Positions 35,879-43,496 of a DNA stretch of 64,000 bases are shown here, in pieces. The translations under genes were made by a program, and so were the position numbers. How positions within the stretch are numbered: the stretch's first letter is position 1; each line of letters opens with the position of its first letter. The DNA is from Parablautia sp. Marseille-Q6255 (GTDB lineage: Bacteria; Bacillota; Clostridia; Lachnospirales; Lachnospiraceae), in NCBI RefSeq assembly GCF_951230155.1, contig NZ_CATNVD010000007.1, positions 105,865 through 169,864 of the forward strand, written 5' to 3'. The notes under the pieces are model-generated. The model made no database searches. It was not told the DNA's origin and saw nothing but the letters and a program-made list of their open reading frames with translations.

Positions 35879-36979
35879 ATGAAGTTTCATACATTTGGAT
35901 TTATCGGTCTCGGACTGATTGGCGGAAGCCTCGCGCTTGCTCTGAAACGCACAGATCCCGACTGCTGCATTATGGCATACGTCCGTACACGCGCTACCGC
36001 AGAAGAAGCGCTTGCCTGCCATGCGATCGACCAGATCTGCAGTTCCTCTTCTGATCCGCAGTTTGCCCAGTGCGACTGCATTTTTCTGTGCGCCCCTGTC
36101 GGCAGTAATATCGAAGCGCTTGCCTGCCTGAAAAATATAATAAAAAAAGACTGCCTTCTGACGGATGTAGGCAGTGTAAAAAGCGATATTCATAAAGCAG
36201 CACATGAGATGGGCCTAGACGGGAGGTTTATCGGCGGGCATCCTATGACCGGATCAGAAAAATCCGGTTTTGCAAATGCTCAGGCTCATCTGTTTGAAAA
36301 TGCTTACTATATCATCACCCCCTCCCAGGGGACGCCGCAGGAATGGATCGATGCATACTATAATCTCACAGCAGCCATCGGTTCCATACCGCTGATTCTG
36401 GACTACCGGCAGCACGACTACGCCACTGCCGCCGTCAGCCACCTGCCCCACCTGATCGCCGCCTCACTTGTAAATACGGTCCACGATCTGGACTCTGCGG
36501 ATGAGATCATGAAAATGATCGCTGCCGGTGGATTTAAGGATATCACCCGCATTGCCTCTTCCTCCCCCGAAATGTGGGAACATATCTGTCTGTCAAACAG
36601 TCAGAATATCTCGGAGGTGATGGATACCTTTATCTCCTTGCTGGAAAACTGCCGCCGGGAGATGTCGGCCGGAAATGGAAGCGCCATCTATAAAACCTTT
36701 GAGCGTTCGCGCGATTACCGCGATTCGTTCGCCTCCTCTTCGCTTGGTTCGATCAAGAAAACGTACCGCATTTACTGCGATATTGTCGATGAGTCGGGCG
36801 CCATCGCAACGATCGCCACAACACTTGCCGTAAACGGCATCAGCATCAAAAATATAGGGATCGTCCACAACCGCGAGTTCGAAGAGGGAGCACTGCGCAT
36901 TGAATTTTATGAAGAAGCCCCTTCCCTGCAGGCTGCCGAGCTGCTGCGCCAGCATCGCTATCAGGTGTGGGTGCGGTAA
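35879..36979 (+). CDS. tyrA: Prephenate dehydrogenase
   Basis: About 366 residues, cytoplasmic; oxidises prephenate to 4-hydroxyphenylpyruvate with NAD in tyrosine synthesis. The NAD-binding loop GFIGLGLIGGS is at residues 6-16; the catalytic and substrate region includes IGGHPMTGSEKSG and the following HDYATAAVSHLPH histidine helix. A C-terminal ACT domain (about 295-366, ESGAIATIATTLAVNGI) suggests tyrosine feedback control. ATG 35879 follows AGAAAGAAGGA; the frame extends upstream through the promoter and is not used. The end overlaps the convergent MFS gene by 19 bases. Confidence 0.95.
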   Translation: MKFHTFGFIGLGLIGGSLALALKRTDPDCCIMAYVRTRATAEEALACHAIDQICSSSSDPQFAQCDCIFLCAPVGSNIEALACLKNIIKKDCLLTDVGSVKSDIHKAAHEMGLDGRFIGGHPMTGSEKSGFANAQAHLFENAYYIITPSQGTPQEWIDAYYNLTAAIGSIPLILDYRQHDYATAAVSHLPHLIAASLVNTVHDLDSADEIMKMIAAGGFKDITRIASSSPEMWEHICLSNSQNISEVMDTFISLLENCRREMSAGNGSAIYKTFERSRDYRDSFASSSLGSIKKTYRIYCDIVDESGAIATIATTLAVNGISIKNIGIVHNREFEEGALRIEFYEEAPSLQAAELLRQHRYQVWVR

Positions 36980-38145
36980 CGTTTTCTGCCAAGAGCAAAA
37001 AGCGCCGCTAACAAACCAAGCGGGAATATCAGACCAACGCTCATGCCAATGCGAATACGATCTCCGGCAGCCTGTGTAACCCAGCCGACAATCGCCGGTC
37101 CGATACTCCCGCCCAAATCTCCGGCCATCGCAAGCAGTGCAAACATGGCTGTACCTCCTGACGGGAACCGTCCAGAGGAAATACTGATCGTTCCCGGCCA
37201 CATAATTCCAACAGAAAATCCGCACATAATACAGCCAATCAGCCCCAGTGCCAGGTTGCCTGACAGCGCAGTCAAAAGATAACACACGACACACAGACAG
37301 CCGGACCCCACCATGAACTTCTTTAAGTCCATTCGATCACCGTATTTTCCAAATATCACACGGCTAATTCCCATGGTGAGGGCAAACATACACGGACCTG
37401 CCAGATCTCCTATTGTTTTGGATAATCCCAGCGCTGCTTCCGCATACGCCGATGCCCATTGCGCCATGGCAAGCTCTGACGCGCCGGAACAGACCATCAA
37501 ACAAATAGAACTCCAGAACAACGGAGTTCGAAACAATTCTTTTATTCCCATTTTGCGGTCTTCCTCTACTAAATGCTCTATAGGGCACGTCGCAAAATTG
37601 TAAATATTGACTGCCGGAATCATCGCCCACAGTACCGCCAGCCACCTCCAGCTGTCTATTCCAAACAGCAGGAAAAATAAAGTCGAAATCAATATTGTCC
37701 CTACTGTTCCCCAACAGTAAAAAGAATGAAGAAGACTCATTGTCGCTTCCTTATTTTCAAAGGGACAAGCTTCTACTATAGGGCTGCAAAGAACCTCGAT
37801 CAATCCGCTTCCTATTGCATATAAAATCACACTGCATAGGATCCCCACGAAAGGATCCGGCAAACACTCCGGTAAAAATGCCAGACCAAGCAGTCCTGCC
37901 GCCGCACATACCTCAGAAGCTACAATACAGACGCGGTATCCGATCTTGTCTACAAATTTGGCACAAAACAAATCCACTACAAGCTGCGTAAAGAAAAAAC
38001 ACATAGGGATCAGCGCAATACTTCCCAGAGCTATCTGATAATCATAACGAAATTTCAAAAATAACAGCGGAGCAAAATTTGCCGCGATTGCCTGCGTGAT
38101 AAACCCCATATAACATGCGATTTTTGTTTTTCGATAGTTTCTCAT
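36961..38145 (-). CDS. MFS transporter
   Basis: 394 residues, twelve hydrophobic segments, major facilitator superfamily. The loop between helices 2 and 3 reads DKIGYR (FVDKIGYRVCIVAS), the usual MFS gate. The protein resembles FucP/NarK-like or sugar-proton porters rather than drug exporters, but the substrate cannot be told from sequence. It is preceded by a 74-residue gene of unknown function on the same strand (6-base gap) and faces a divergent AraC regulator, so the three may be one inducible unit. Confidence 0.85.
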   Translation of the reverse strand: MRNYRKTKIACYMGFITQAIAANFAPLLFLKFRYDYQIALGSIALIPMCFFFTQLVVDLFCAKFVDKIGYRVCIVASEVCAAAGLLGLAFLPECLPDPFVGILCSVILYAIGSGLIEVLCSPIVEACPFENKEATMSLLHSFYCWGTVGTILISTLFFLLFGIDSWRWLAVLWAMIPAVNIYNFATCPIEHLVEEDRKMGIKELFRTPLFWSSICLMVCSGASELAMAQWASAYAEAALGLSKTIGDLAGPCMFALTMGISRVIFGKYGDRMDLKKFMVGSGCLCVVCYLLTALSGNLALGLIGCIMCGFSVGIMWPGTISISSGRFPSGGTAMFALLAMAGDLGGSIGPAIVGWVTQAAGDRIRIGMSVGLIFPLGLLAALFALGRKRYRTHT

Positions 38146-38151
38146 AATACT

Positions 38152-38376
38152 CTAACCCCCTCTCTTTCCTTCCTTACAGCAAATCTTAATTGCATTTTCG
38201 TCTCCATATAAAAAACAGCCTTCGTAATTTCCTTCTATGTAGCTTGGTTCATAATTCACTGTAAAGCCTGCTTCCATTAAATCTATCATCAGTTCATTTA
38301 CCTTACTTTTACTGTCAACATAGATAACAAGGCATTTTCCGGTTTTATACGCTTTTGTTTTTATAACTCCATTCAT
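38152..38376 (-). CDS. Small conserved-looking protein of unknown function
   Basis: 74 residues, soluble, no signal peptide or membrane helix. I do not recognise the family. The start at 38376 has GAGGGAGTGG upstream; a longer open frame (to 38457) runs into AT-rich promoter sequence. It alternates beta-strand-like stretches (KCLVIYVDS, YEGCFLYGD) with a helix (KVNELMIDLMEAGF), suggesting a small alpha/beta fold; two adjacent cysteines lie near the end (KICCKEG). It ends 6 bases before the MFS gene and is divergent from the AraC gene. Confidence 0.65.
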   Translation of the reverse strand: MNGVIKTKAYKTGKCLVIYVDSKSKVNELMIDLMEAGFTVNYEPSYIEGNYEGCFLYGDENAIKICCKEGKRGG

Positions 38377-38520
38377 ACGTCCACTCCCTCTTTTCCTTTT
38401 TACCGTTCCATGACTGTTTCTATTCTGAATTATATAACACAAAAATTTATTTTTCATTGATTTATATCCTATATTTATTGTATAATATCACAAAATCCTA
38501 TTTTTTCAGGAGATTTGCGT

Positions 38521-39471
38521 ATGAGCTCTGATACATCCTACAGCAGGATCATTACAGATGAAAATTTAATGGAAACGATCCAACACGGTCGTGTCGACTA
38601 TCCGTTTCATTTTTATTATGACAATTTAGGACTGTTTGATTTTAACTGTATTGAATGGCATTGGCATGCAGAACTGGAATTTGTATACATCGAATCCGGA
38701 ACCGTAACGTTTTGGATCGGCGAAAAGCAGTTTACTTTACCGGAAGGACACGGTGTGTTCATTAACTCCAAAATCCTGCATCGCTTTTCTTCCTCCGACA
38801 GAGCTGTAGTCCCAAATTTTCTGTGTCTTCCTTTTTTTATTGCCGCACAGGACAGCTTGATATATAATAAATATGTCTTACCTTTTATAACGTCTTCCAT
38901 GCCATTCCGGATTTTTCACACGGAAGTTTCATGGGAAGCAGAAGCGTTATCAATCATAAAGCAGATTATAGCTGTTCAGAGCTGCGCCTCCTGTGAGCTT
39001 GCCACATCTGCCCTTATTCAAAGACTCTGGCTGACACTATATGAGCATACAGATATCCCAAAGCAGGAGCGCACAAATGTATCGGCTGCTTCTCAGGCAA
39101 GATTGCAGATGATGATGCAATATATTCACCAAAATTACGCTGCCAACATATCGCTGGACGATATTGCCCGTCATGCGATGATCAGTAAAAGCACTGTATT
39201 AAACCTGTTTAACAAATACCTACGCATTACACCAATCAACTATTTAATAAACTACCGTTTAAAGGAAGCAGCGTTGCTACTGTCAAAAACCGAAGAAAAA
39301 ATTTCTGCAATTGCCCGTGCGGCTGGGTTTCCTAACGTGGACTATTTTTGCAGATTATTTAAAAAACGCTATCATTTAACACCTACCGAATATCGAAAAA
39401 AGAAGGAGGCAGACTGCGCGTATTGGTGCAATGGAGAAAACCCGGAAATTATTTTATACAAGAAAAGGTAA
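38521..39471 (+). CDS. AraC-family regulator with cupin sensor domain
   Basis: About 316 residues. The N-terminal cupin (AraC_binding-type) has HWHAELEFVYIESG and a glycine-rich turn (GHGVFINSKILHRF), a sugar- or small-ligand pocket. The C-terminal AraC double helix-turn-helix covers about residues 200-300 (ISLDDIARHAMISKSTVLNLF; AAGFPNVDYFCRLFKKRYH). Divergent from the small protein/MFS unit, which it probably controls. I chose the ATG at 38521, after AGGAGATTTGCGT; a TTG six bases earlier also lies in frame. Confidence 0.92.
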   Translation: MSSDTSYSRIITDENLMETIQHGRVDYPFHFYYDNLGLFDFNCIEWHWHAELEFVYIESGTVTFWIGEKQFTLPEGHGVFINSKILHRFSSSDRAVVPNFLCLPFFIAAQDSLIYNKYVLPFITSSMPFRIFHTEVSWEAEALSIIKQIIAVQSCASCELATSALIQRLWLTLYEHTDIPKQERTNVSAASQARLQMMMQYIHQNYAANISLDDIARHAMISKSTVLNLFNKYLRITPINYLINYRLKEAALLLSKTEEKISAIARAAGFPNVDYFCRLFKKRYHLTPTEYRKKKEADCAYWCNGENPEIILYKKR

Positions 39472-39513
39472 TGTTCCATACATAAACAGTCATTCTCTAG
39501 GGGAGGACAAGAC

Positions 39514-39831
39514 ATGGTCATAGGATTTGTGACATGGAGTATTGTTGCTGTTATTTTCCTCAGCATCGGAATCACCTGCCGCAGGTCAGACAAAGCAACA
39601 GGCTTCTTTACTTTTGTAGAACCGCCAGCCGTAACGGACGTCAAACAGTACAATAAAGCCGTATCAATATTATGGTTTGGGGCAGCCGTTATACTCGAAG
39701 TATTAGGACTGCCACTGCTCTTTGCAAAACAAAACTCGCCTGTATTTATTTTTATGATCATCGGCATGATGCTGCTCGTGATCGGAATGGCTATCGTATA
39801 TCTGAGAATCGAAGCAAAATACAGGAAATAG
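39514..39831 (+). CDS. Small membrane protein
   Basis: 105 residues with three hydrophobic segments: residues about 4-22, 52-69 and 77-96. A conserved-looking loop between the first two reads GFFTFVEPPAVTDVKQYNKAVS, as in a group of uncharacterised Clostridial membrane proteins; I would not give it a function. Start ATG follows GGGGAGGACAAGAC. It lies 43 bases after the AraC gene and probably shares its transcript. Confidence 0.75.
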   Translation: MVIGFVTWSIVAVIFLSIGITCRRSDKATGFFTFVEPPAVTDVKQYNKAVSILWFGAAVILEVLGLPLLFAKQNSPVFIFMIIGMMLLVIGMAIVYLRIEAKYRK

Positions 39832-39847
39832 ATAATCCGACATCATA

Positions 39848-39977
39848 CAAAGGGGAGGCTGCAATATACATCCGGCGGTACCCTTTCGGATGATTTTCCT
39901 TCGAAAACTAAGATGTTTTCTGCGGAAAACACACCGAAAATCCACCGGAATCAGTATTTTGCACCATCCCCTTTTGT
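39848..39977. repeat. MITE-like intergenic element with imperfect terminal inverted repeats
   Basis: The left end CAAAGGGGAGGCTGCAATAT and the complement of the right end, CAAAAGGGGATGGTGCAAAA, match over about 25 bases with few differences. The inside is also largely self-complementary (CCGGCGG...TTTTCC against GGAAAAC...CCACCGG), so the whole 130 bases can fold into one long hairpin. No coding frame is present. It may also serve as the terminator of the convergent genes on both sides. Confidence 0.5.
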
Positions 39978-40023
39978 TTTGATATACTATCTTTTCTAAG
40001 TTAAAAATCGCCTGTTTTAACAC

Positions 40024-41349
40024 TCAAAAATTCTCCAGCACAAGGTCATCTTCCTCACACTGCACCGTGCTCCGGTAAAACATCTCTGCCACACGCGTAA
40101 GATACCACGTATCCTTCACGCCAGCCGTCTCATACGGCGAATGCATCGCAAGCTGCGCCAGACCGATATCTACGCACCGGAGCGATACCTGTGTATTGGA
40201 GATATTTCCAAGCGTTGAGCCTCCTGCAATATCCGAACGGTTCGTGTAGACCTGACAGGGTACCTCTGCGAGCGAGCAAAGCTGCTTAAACACTGCACCG
40301 CTTACTGCATCTGTCGTATATTTCTGATTTGCATTATATTTGATCACAATTCCATGGTTCATCTGCGGTCTATTTACCGGATCCGCCATCTCCGGATGAT
40401 TTGGATGCACTGCATGTGCATTGTCACAGGAAATCATGAAGCTGTCTGAAAGCGCCGCCCGATATTCTGCCTGCGATCTCCCCAGACTTTCATTGATACG
40501 TAAAAGCGTATCCTGTAAAAATGTAGATGCCGCTCCCTGTCTTGAAACGCTTCCTGTTTCTTCATTATCAAATGCACAGAAAACACAAATATGTTTTTTA
40601 TCCTTCTCCTCTGCTGCGAGAAATCCCTGCAAAGACGCGTACATACACTGCAGATCATCCAGCCGCGGAGCAGAAAGGAACTCATTTCTGCTGCCCCAGA
40701 TACTGCCTTTTTGACGATTGTACAAAAACAGATCCATTCCCAGCAGCTCTTCTTCCAAAACGCCGGCTTCGTCCGCGATCATCTTCACAAACGTACCCTT
40801 TGCTGTCTCATCGCCAAATATCGGGCACATATCCGTCTGTGCATTATACTTCATCCCGTCATTTGCGTCGCGATTCATATGGATCGCCACATTCGGAAGC
40901 ATCAAAATATCCCGGTCCACATTCACAAGGATCTGTTTCAGGCTTCCATCTTTCCTCGCCACCACACGTCCTGCCACTGAGAGCGGACGGTCAAACCACG
41001 GAGCGCAAAGCATCCCTCCATACTTTTCTACATTCAGTTTTGTGTATTTTTTATCTGCCTCTATTTCAGGATTCTCCTTCACCTTAAAGGAGGGTGAATC
41101 CGTATGGCTGCACATCAACTGAAAACTGGAAAACGGCTCCTCGGGAATGCGAAATGCAATAAGCGAGGACGCATTGCGCGTCACATAATAGTTGCCGCCA
41201 GGTATCAGCTCCCATCTTTTATTCTCCAGCAGCCGGACAAATCCATTCTGCTCCAGCATACTGGCAGTATTCTTCACCGCCTGAAAACAGCTTGGACTTT
41301 TTTCAATAAAATCAAGAAGTCCCTTTGCACTTTCTAAACTTTTCTGCAT
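40024..41349 (-). CDS. M18 family aminopeptidase
   Basis: 441 residues, cytoplasmic zinc metallopeptidase that removes N-terminal residues, often acidic, from peptides. Family signatures are visible: CSHTDSPSFKVK (zinc histidine and aspartate), FDNEETGS (catalytic glutamates), DNAHAVHPNHPEMAD, and MHSPYETAG near the end (last zinc histidine). Length is typical of M18 (aspartyl aminopeptidase/ApeB-like). Start ATG follows GAGGGAGAGAG. It precedes the chimeric lipoprotein gene, which lies upstream on the same strand 17 bases away. Confidence 0.95.
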   Translation of the reverse strand: MQKSLESAKGLLDFIEKSPSCFQAVKNTASMLEQNGFVRLLENKRWELIPGGNYYVTRNASSLIAFRIPEEPFSSFQLMCSHTDSPSFKVKENPEIEADKKYTKLNVEKYGGMLCAPWFDRPLSVAGRVVARKDGSLKQILVNVDRDILMLPNVAIHMNRDANDGMKYNAQTDMCPIFGDETAKGTFVKMIADEAGVLEEELLGMDLFLYNRQKGSIWGSRNEFLSAPRLDDLQCMYASLQGFLAAEEKDKKHICVFCAFDNEETGSVSRQGAASTFLQDTLLRINESLGRSQAEYRAALSDSFMISCDNAHAVHPNHPEMADPVNRPQMNHGIVIKYNANQKYTTDAVSGAVFKQLCSLAEVPCQVYTNRSDIAGGSTLGNISNTQVSLRCVDIGLAQLAMHSPYETAGVKDTWYLTRVAEMFYRSTVQCEEDDLVLENF

Positions 41350-41366
41350 ATTCTCTCTCCCTCAGC

Positions 41367-43427
41367 TTAATACTCTTTGACCTCATCCACAGGCAGTCCG
41401 TCATACGTCAGACCTAATTTATCTGCTTCTTCTGCATTCCAGTACAAGATACCATCCTCATATGCAGCGACACAGCCCTGCTCTACCTGCGCGCTGTCCA
41501 TACCGAGAACCGGAATCCCCACTTCATCAGCATACGCCCGGACTGTCTGGATCAGACCCGTTACCATTTCATCCTCCATGCAGAAAATCGCATCTACATT
41601 TCCTGCCATTTCCGAAACAATAAGATCAATATCTACTTCTGCCTCGATCGTATCTGTGACAAGCCCAATTCCATATTCAGAAGCAAGCTGCGTATACTCC
41701 TGGATCTGCGCTTTTGCATCCTGATTCGTTTCAGAATAAATAATACCGACGCTTTGCATCTGCGGTGAAAATTCTTTTGCCAGCTCAAACTGTGCCTGCA
41801 CTGCATTTTCCCACTTTACATCCTCCTCAGATGCCAGCTGTTCGGATTCCGACTCTTCAGATTCCGGCTGTGCTTCTGACTGAGCCTCGCTCTCTGTCTC
41901 GGTTTCTGTCTGCGCTTCGCTCTCTGTCTCAGATTCTGACTGCATCTCGCTCTCTGTCTCAGATTCTGACTGCGTTTCTGACTGCATCTCGCTCTCTGTC
42001 TCAGATTCCGACTGCGTTTCTGACTGCATCTCGCTCTCTGTCTCAGATTCCGACTGCGTTTCTGACTGTATCTCGCTCTCTGTCTCGGTTTCTGTCTGCG
42101 CTTCCCCATTTATCAGTCTTTCTTTCGCGCTCATGTCCTCAGCGCCGATGCTTTCCAGAAATTCAGACTTCACATAAGCATTCACAGACTCATTGGCCTG
42201 TGTATAACGGATTTCAGACCATCCATTCTTTTCAGAAATAACGATAACGGTCTCACCTGCCGCAAATTTACCGATTTTTTCAGAGTCCATGGATGCCTCT
42301 GCTCTTATATTGATCGTCTCTTTTACCGTACATACTGCACTCGCGTCGCTTAAATACTCTGCCTTTATGTAACCCTCAGCAAAGCCTTCGTCTGTCTCAT
42401 AACGAACATGGATCCAGCCTGTCTGCTCAGATAAAGCAAGTACATGCATACCCGGTGTAAGCAGCGCCTGAATATCTGCCTGCTCGGATGCTGCTTTTCT
42501 TACATTCACTCGATCATTTACATATTTAAGCTCCTGCGTAAACTCATCTTGCGCCTCACTCTGCGCTTTGGCTTCTGTTTCAGATTCCGGCTCAGTCTCC
42601 GTCTGTGCCTGCGTCTCGCTCTCTGCTGCGGTTTCTGTCTGTGTTTCCGGCTGCGTCTCGCTCTCTGCCTCGGTTTCTGTCTGCGTCTCTGGCTGTGTCT
42701 CGCTCTCTGCCTCAGTTTCTGTTTGTGTTTCCGGCTGTGTCTCGCTCTCTGCCTCGGTTTCTGTCTGTGTTTCCGGCTGCGTCTCGCTCTCTGCCTCGGT
42801 TTCTGTCTGTGTTTCCGGCTGCGTCTCGCTCTCTGCCTCGGTCGCCGTCTGCGCCTGGGGCTCGCTTTGCTCCTGCGTTACTTTCTGTGTCTCGCTTTGT
42901 TCCTGAGATTCACTTACTTTCTGCGTCTCACTTTGTGTCTGAGATTCGCTTACTTTCTGCGTCTCAGACGATACCTGTGTTTCCCGCTCGCTTTCTGGCT
43001 TCTTCTTCGGCTTTGATGGTTTTTTATCTTTCCTGCCTGCAGGTGAAGAGGAATTTTTATCACCCGTCTCCGTTTCTGTATCCGAGCCGGCTGTAGTCTC
43101 TTCCTCTGTCTCTTCTTCCCCCGGTTTTTGTACTGTTACGGATGTCTGTGACTCTGTCTGCGCTTCTGTCTGTGTCTCCGACTCCGGTTCTGTGAATGTC
43201 TCCGGCGGTGCAGGCTCCGTCTGCGTTTCTGCTGACAGATCCAGTTCCAGCTCCTGTGCGCCCGTCTCTGTTTCTGATAATTCAGATCCTGTGCTATCCT
43301 CTGACATGACTTCCATATCAGAGATCACCAGTGTTTCCGGCTCCTCCTCTTTCTGTGAAGAACAGCCCGTCACTGCTGACATCACCATCGCTGCTCCGGC
43401 TAAAGCTAAGATTTTCTTATATTTCAT
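41367..43427 (-). CDS. Chimeric surface lipoprotein: E/T/S/Q repeats, two SH3b domains and a TrpX-like substrate-binding domain
   Basis: 686 residues. Signal peptide with lipobox VTGC (lipidated C22), then about 275 residues of low-complexity E/T/S/Q/P sequence with five 14-residue repeats of the type ESETQPETQTETEA. Two bacterial SH3 domains follow (about 300-360: VNVRKAASEQADI...GWIHVRYE; about 362-432: INIRAEASMDSEKIGKF...NGWSEIRY). A second repeat tract (about 437-532, SETQSESETESEMQ units) leads to a C-terminal domain (533-686) that matches the second half of ABC_sub_bind/TrpX proteins (SVGIIYSETN..., VDAIFCMEDEMV, IPVLGMDSAQVEQGCVAA). SH3b domains bind cell wall or peptides. The half-domain lacks the usual N-terminal lobe, so it probably does not transport. 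Function unknown. Confidence 0.85.
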   Translation of the reverse strand: MKYKKILALAGAAMVMSAVTGCSSQKEEEPETLVISDMEVMSEDSTGSELSETETGAQELELDLSAETQTEPAPPETFTEPESETQTEAQTESQTSVTVQKPGEEETEEETTAGSDTETETGDKNSSSPAGRKDKKPSKPKKKPESERETQVSSETQKVSESQTQSETQKVSESQEQSETQKVTQEQSEPQAQTATEAESETQPETQTETEAESETQPETQTETEAESETQPETQTETEAESETQPETQTETEAESETQPETQTETAAESETQAQTETEPESETEAKAQSEAQDEFTQELKYVNDRVNVRKAASEQADIQALLTPGMHVLALSEQTGWIHVRYETDEGFAEGYIKAEYLSDASAVCTVKETINIRAEASMDSEKIGKFAAGETVIVISEKNGWSEIRYTQANESVNAYVKSEFLESIGAEDMSAKERLINGEAQTETETESEIQSETQSESETESEMQSETQSESETESEMQSETQSESETESEMQSESETESEAQTETETESEAQSEAQPESEESESEQLASEEDVKWENAVQAQFELAKEFSPQMQSVGIIYSETNQDAKAQIQEYTQLASEYGIGLVTDTIEAEVDIDLIVSEMAGNVDAIFCMEDEMVTGLIQTVRAYADEVGIPVLGMDSAQVEQGCVAAYEDGILYWNAEEADKLGLTYDGLPVDEVKEY
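41860..42110. repeat. Coding tandem repeats, second E/T/S/Q tract of the lipoprotein
   Basis: Repeated units such as CTCGCTCTCTGTCTCAGATT and CTGACTGCGTTTCTGACTG, encoding the SETQSESETESEMQ units of the lipoprotein on the minus strand. Near-identical copies make length change by slippage likely. Confidence 0.75.
42613..42843. repeat. Coding tandem repeats, first E/T/S/Q tract of the lipoprotein
   Basis: Five copies of a 42-base unit (core CTCGCTCTCTGCCTCGG followed by TTTCTGTCTGTGTTTCCGG), encoding the 14-residue ESETQPETQTETEA repeats on the minus strand. Differences between copies are single, mostly silent bases. Confidence 0.8.
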
Positions 43428-43456
43428 AAGCCCTCCTCCTTACGGGTTATTTATGC

Positions 43457-43482
43457 AGAAAGCGCCTCAGAAACTGAGGCGC
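43457..43482 (-). terminator. pnp terminator
   Basis: Perfect 9-bp stem GCGCCTCAG / CTGAGGCGC around TTT (complement 43462-43482), followed by TTTCTGC on the minus strand, just after the pnp stop codon. Confidence 0.75.
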
Positions 43483-43496
43483 CCACACTGACTTTT

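Noticed and set aside
42444..43016. Plus-strand frames with repeated RLCLRLALCLGF-type sequence
   Set aside because: Antisense translation of the E/T/S/Q repeat tract of the lipoprotein; the repeats make stop-free frames on both strands.
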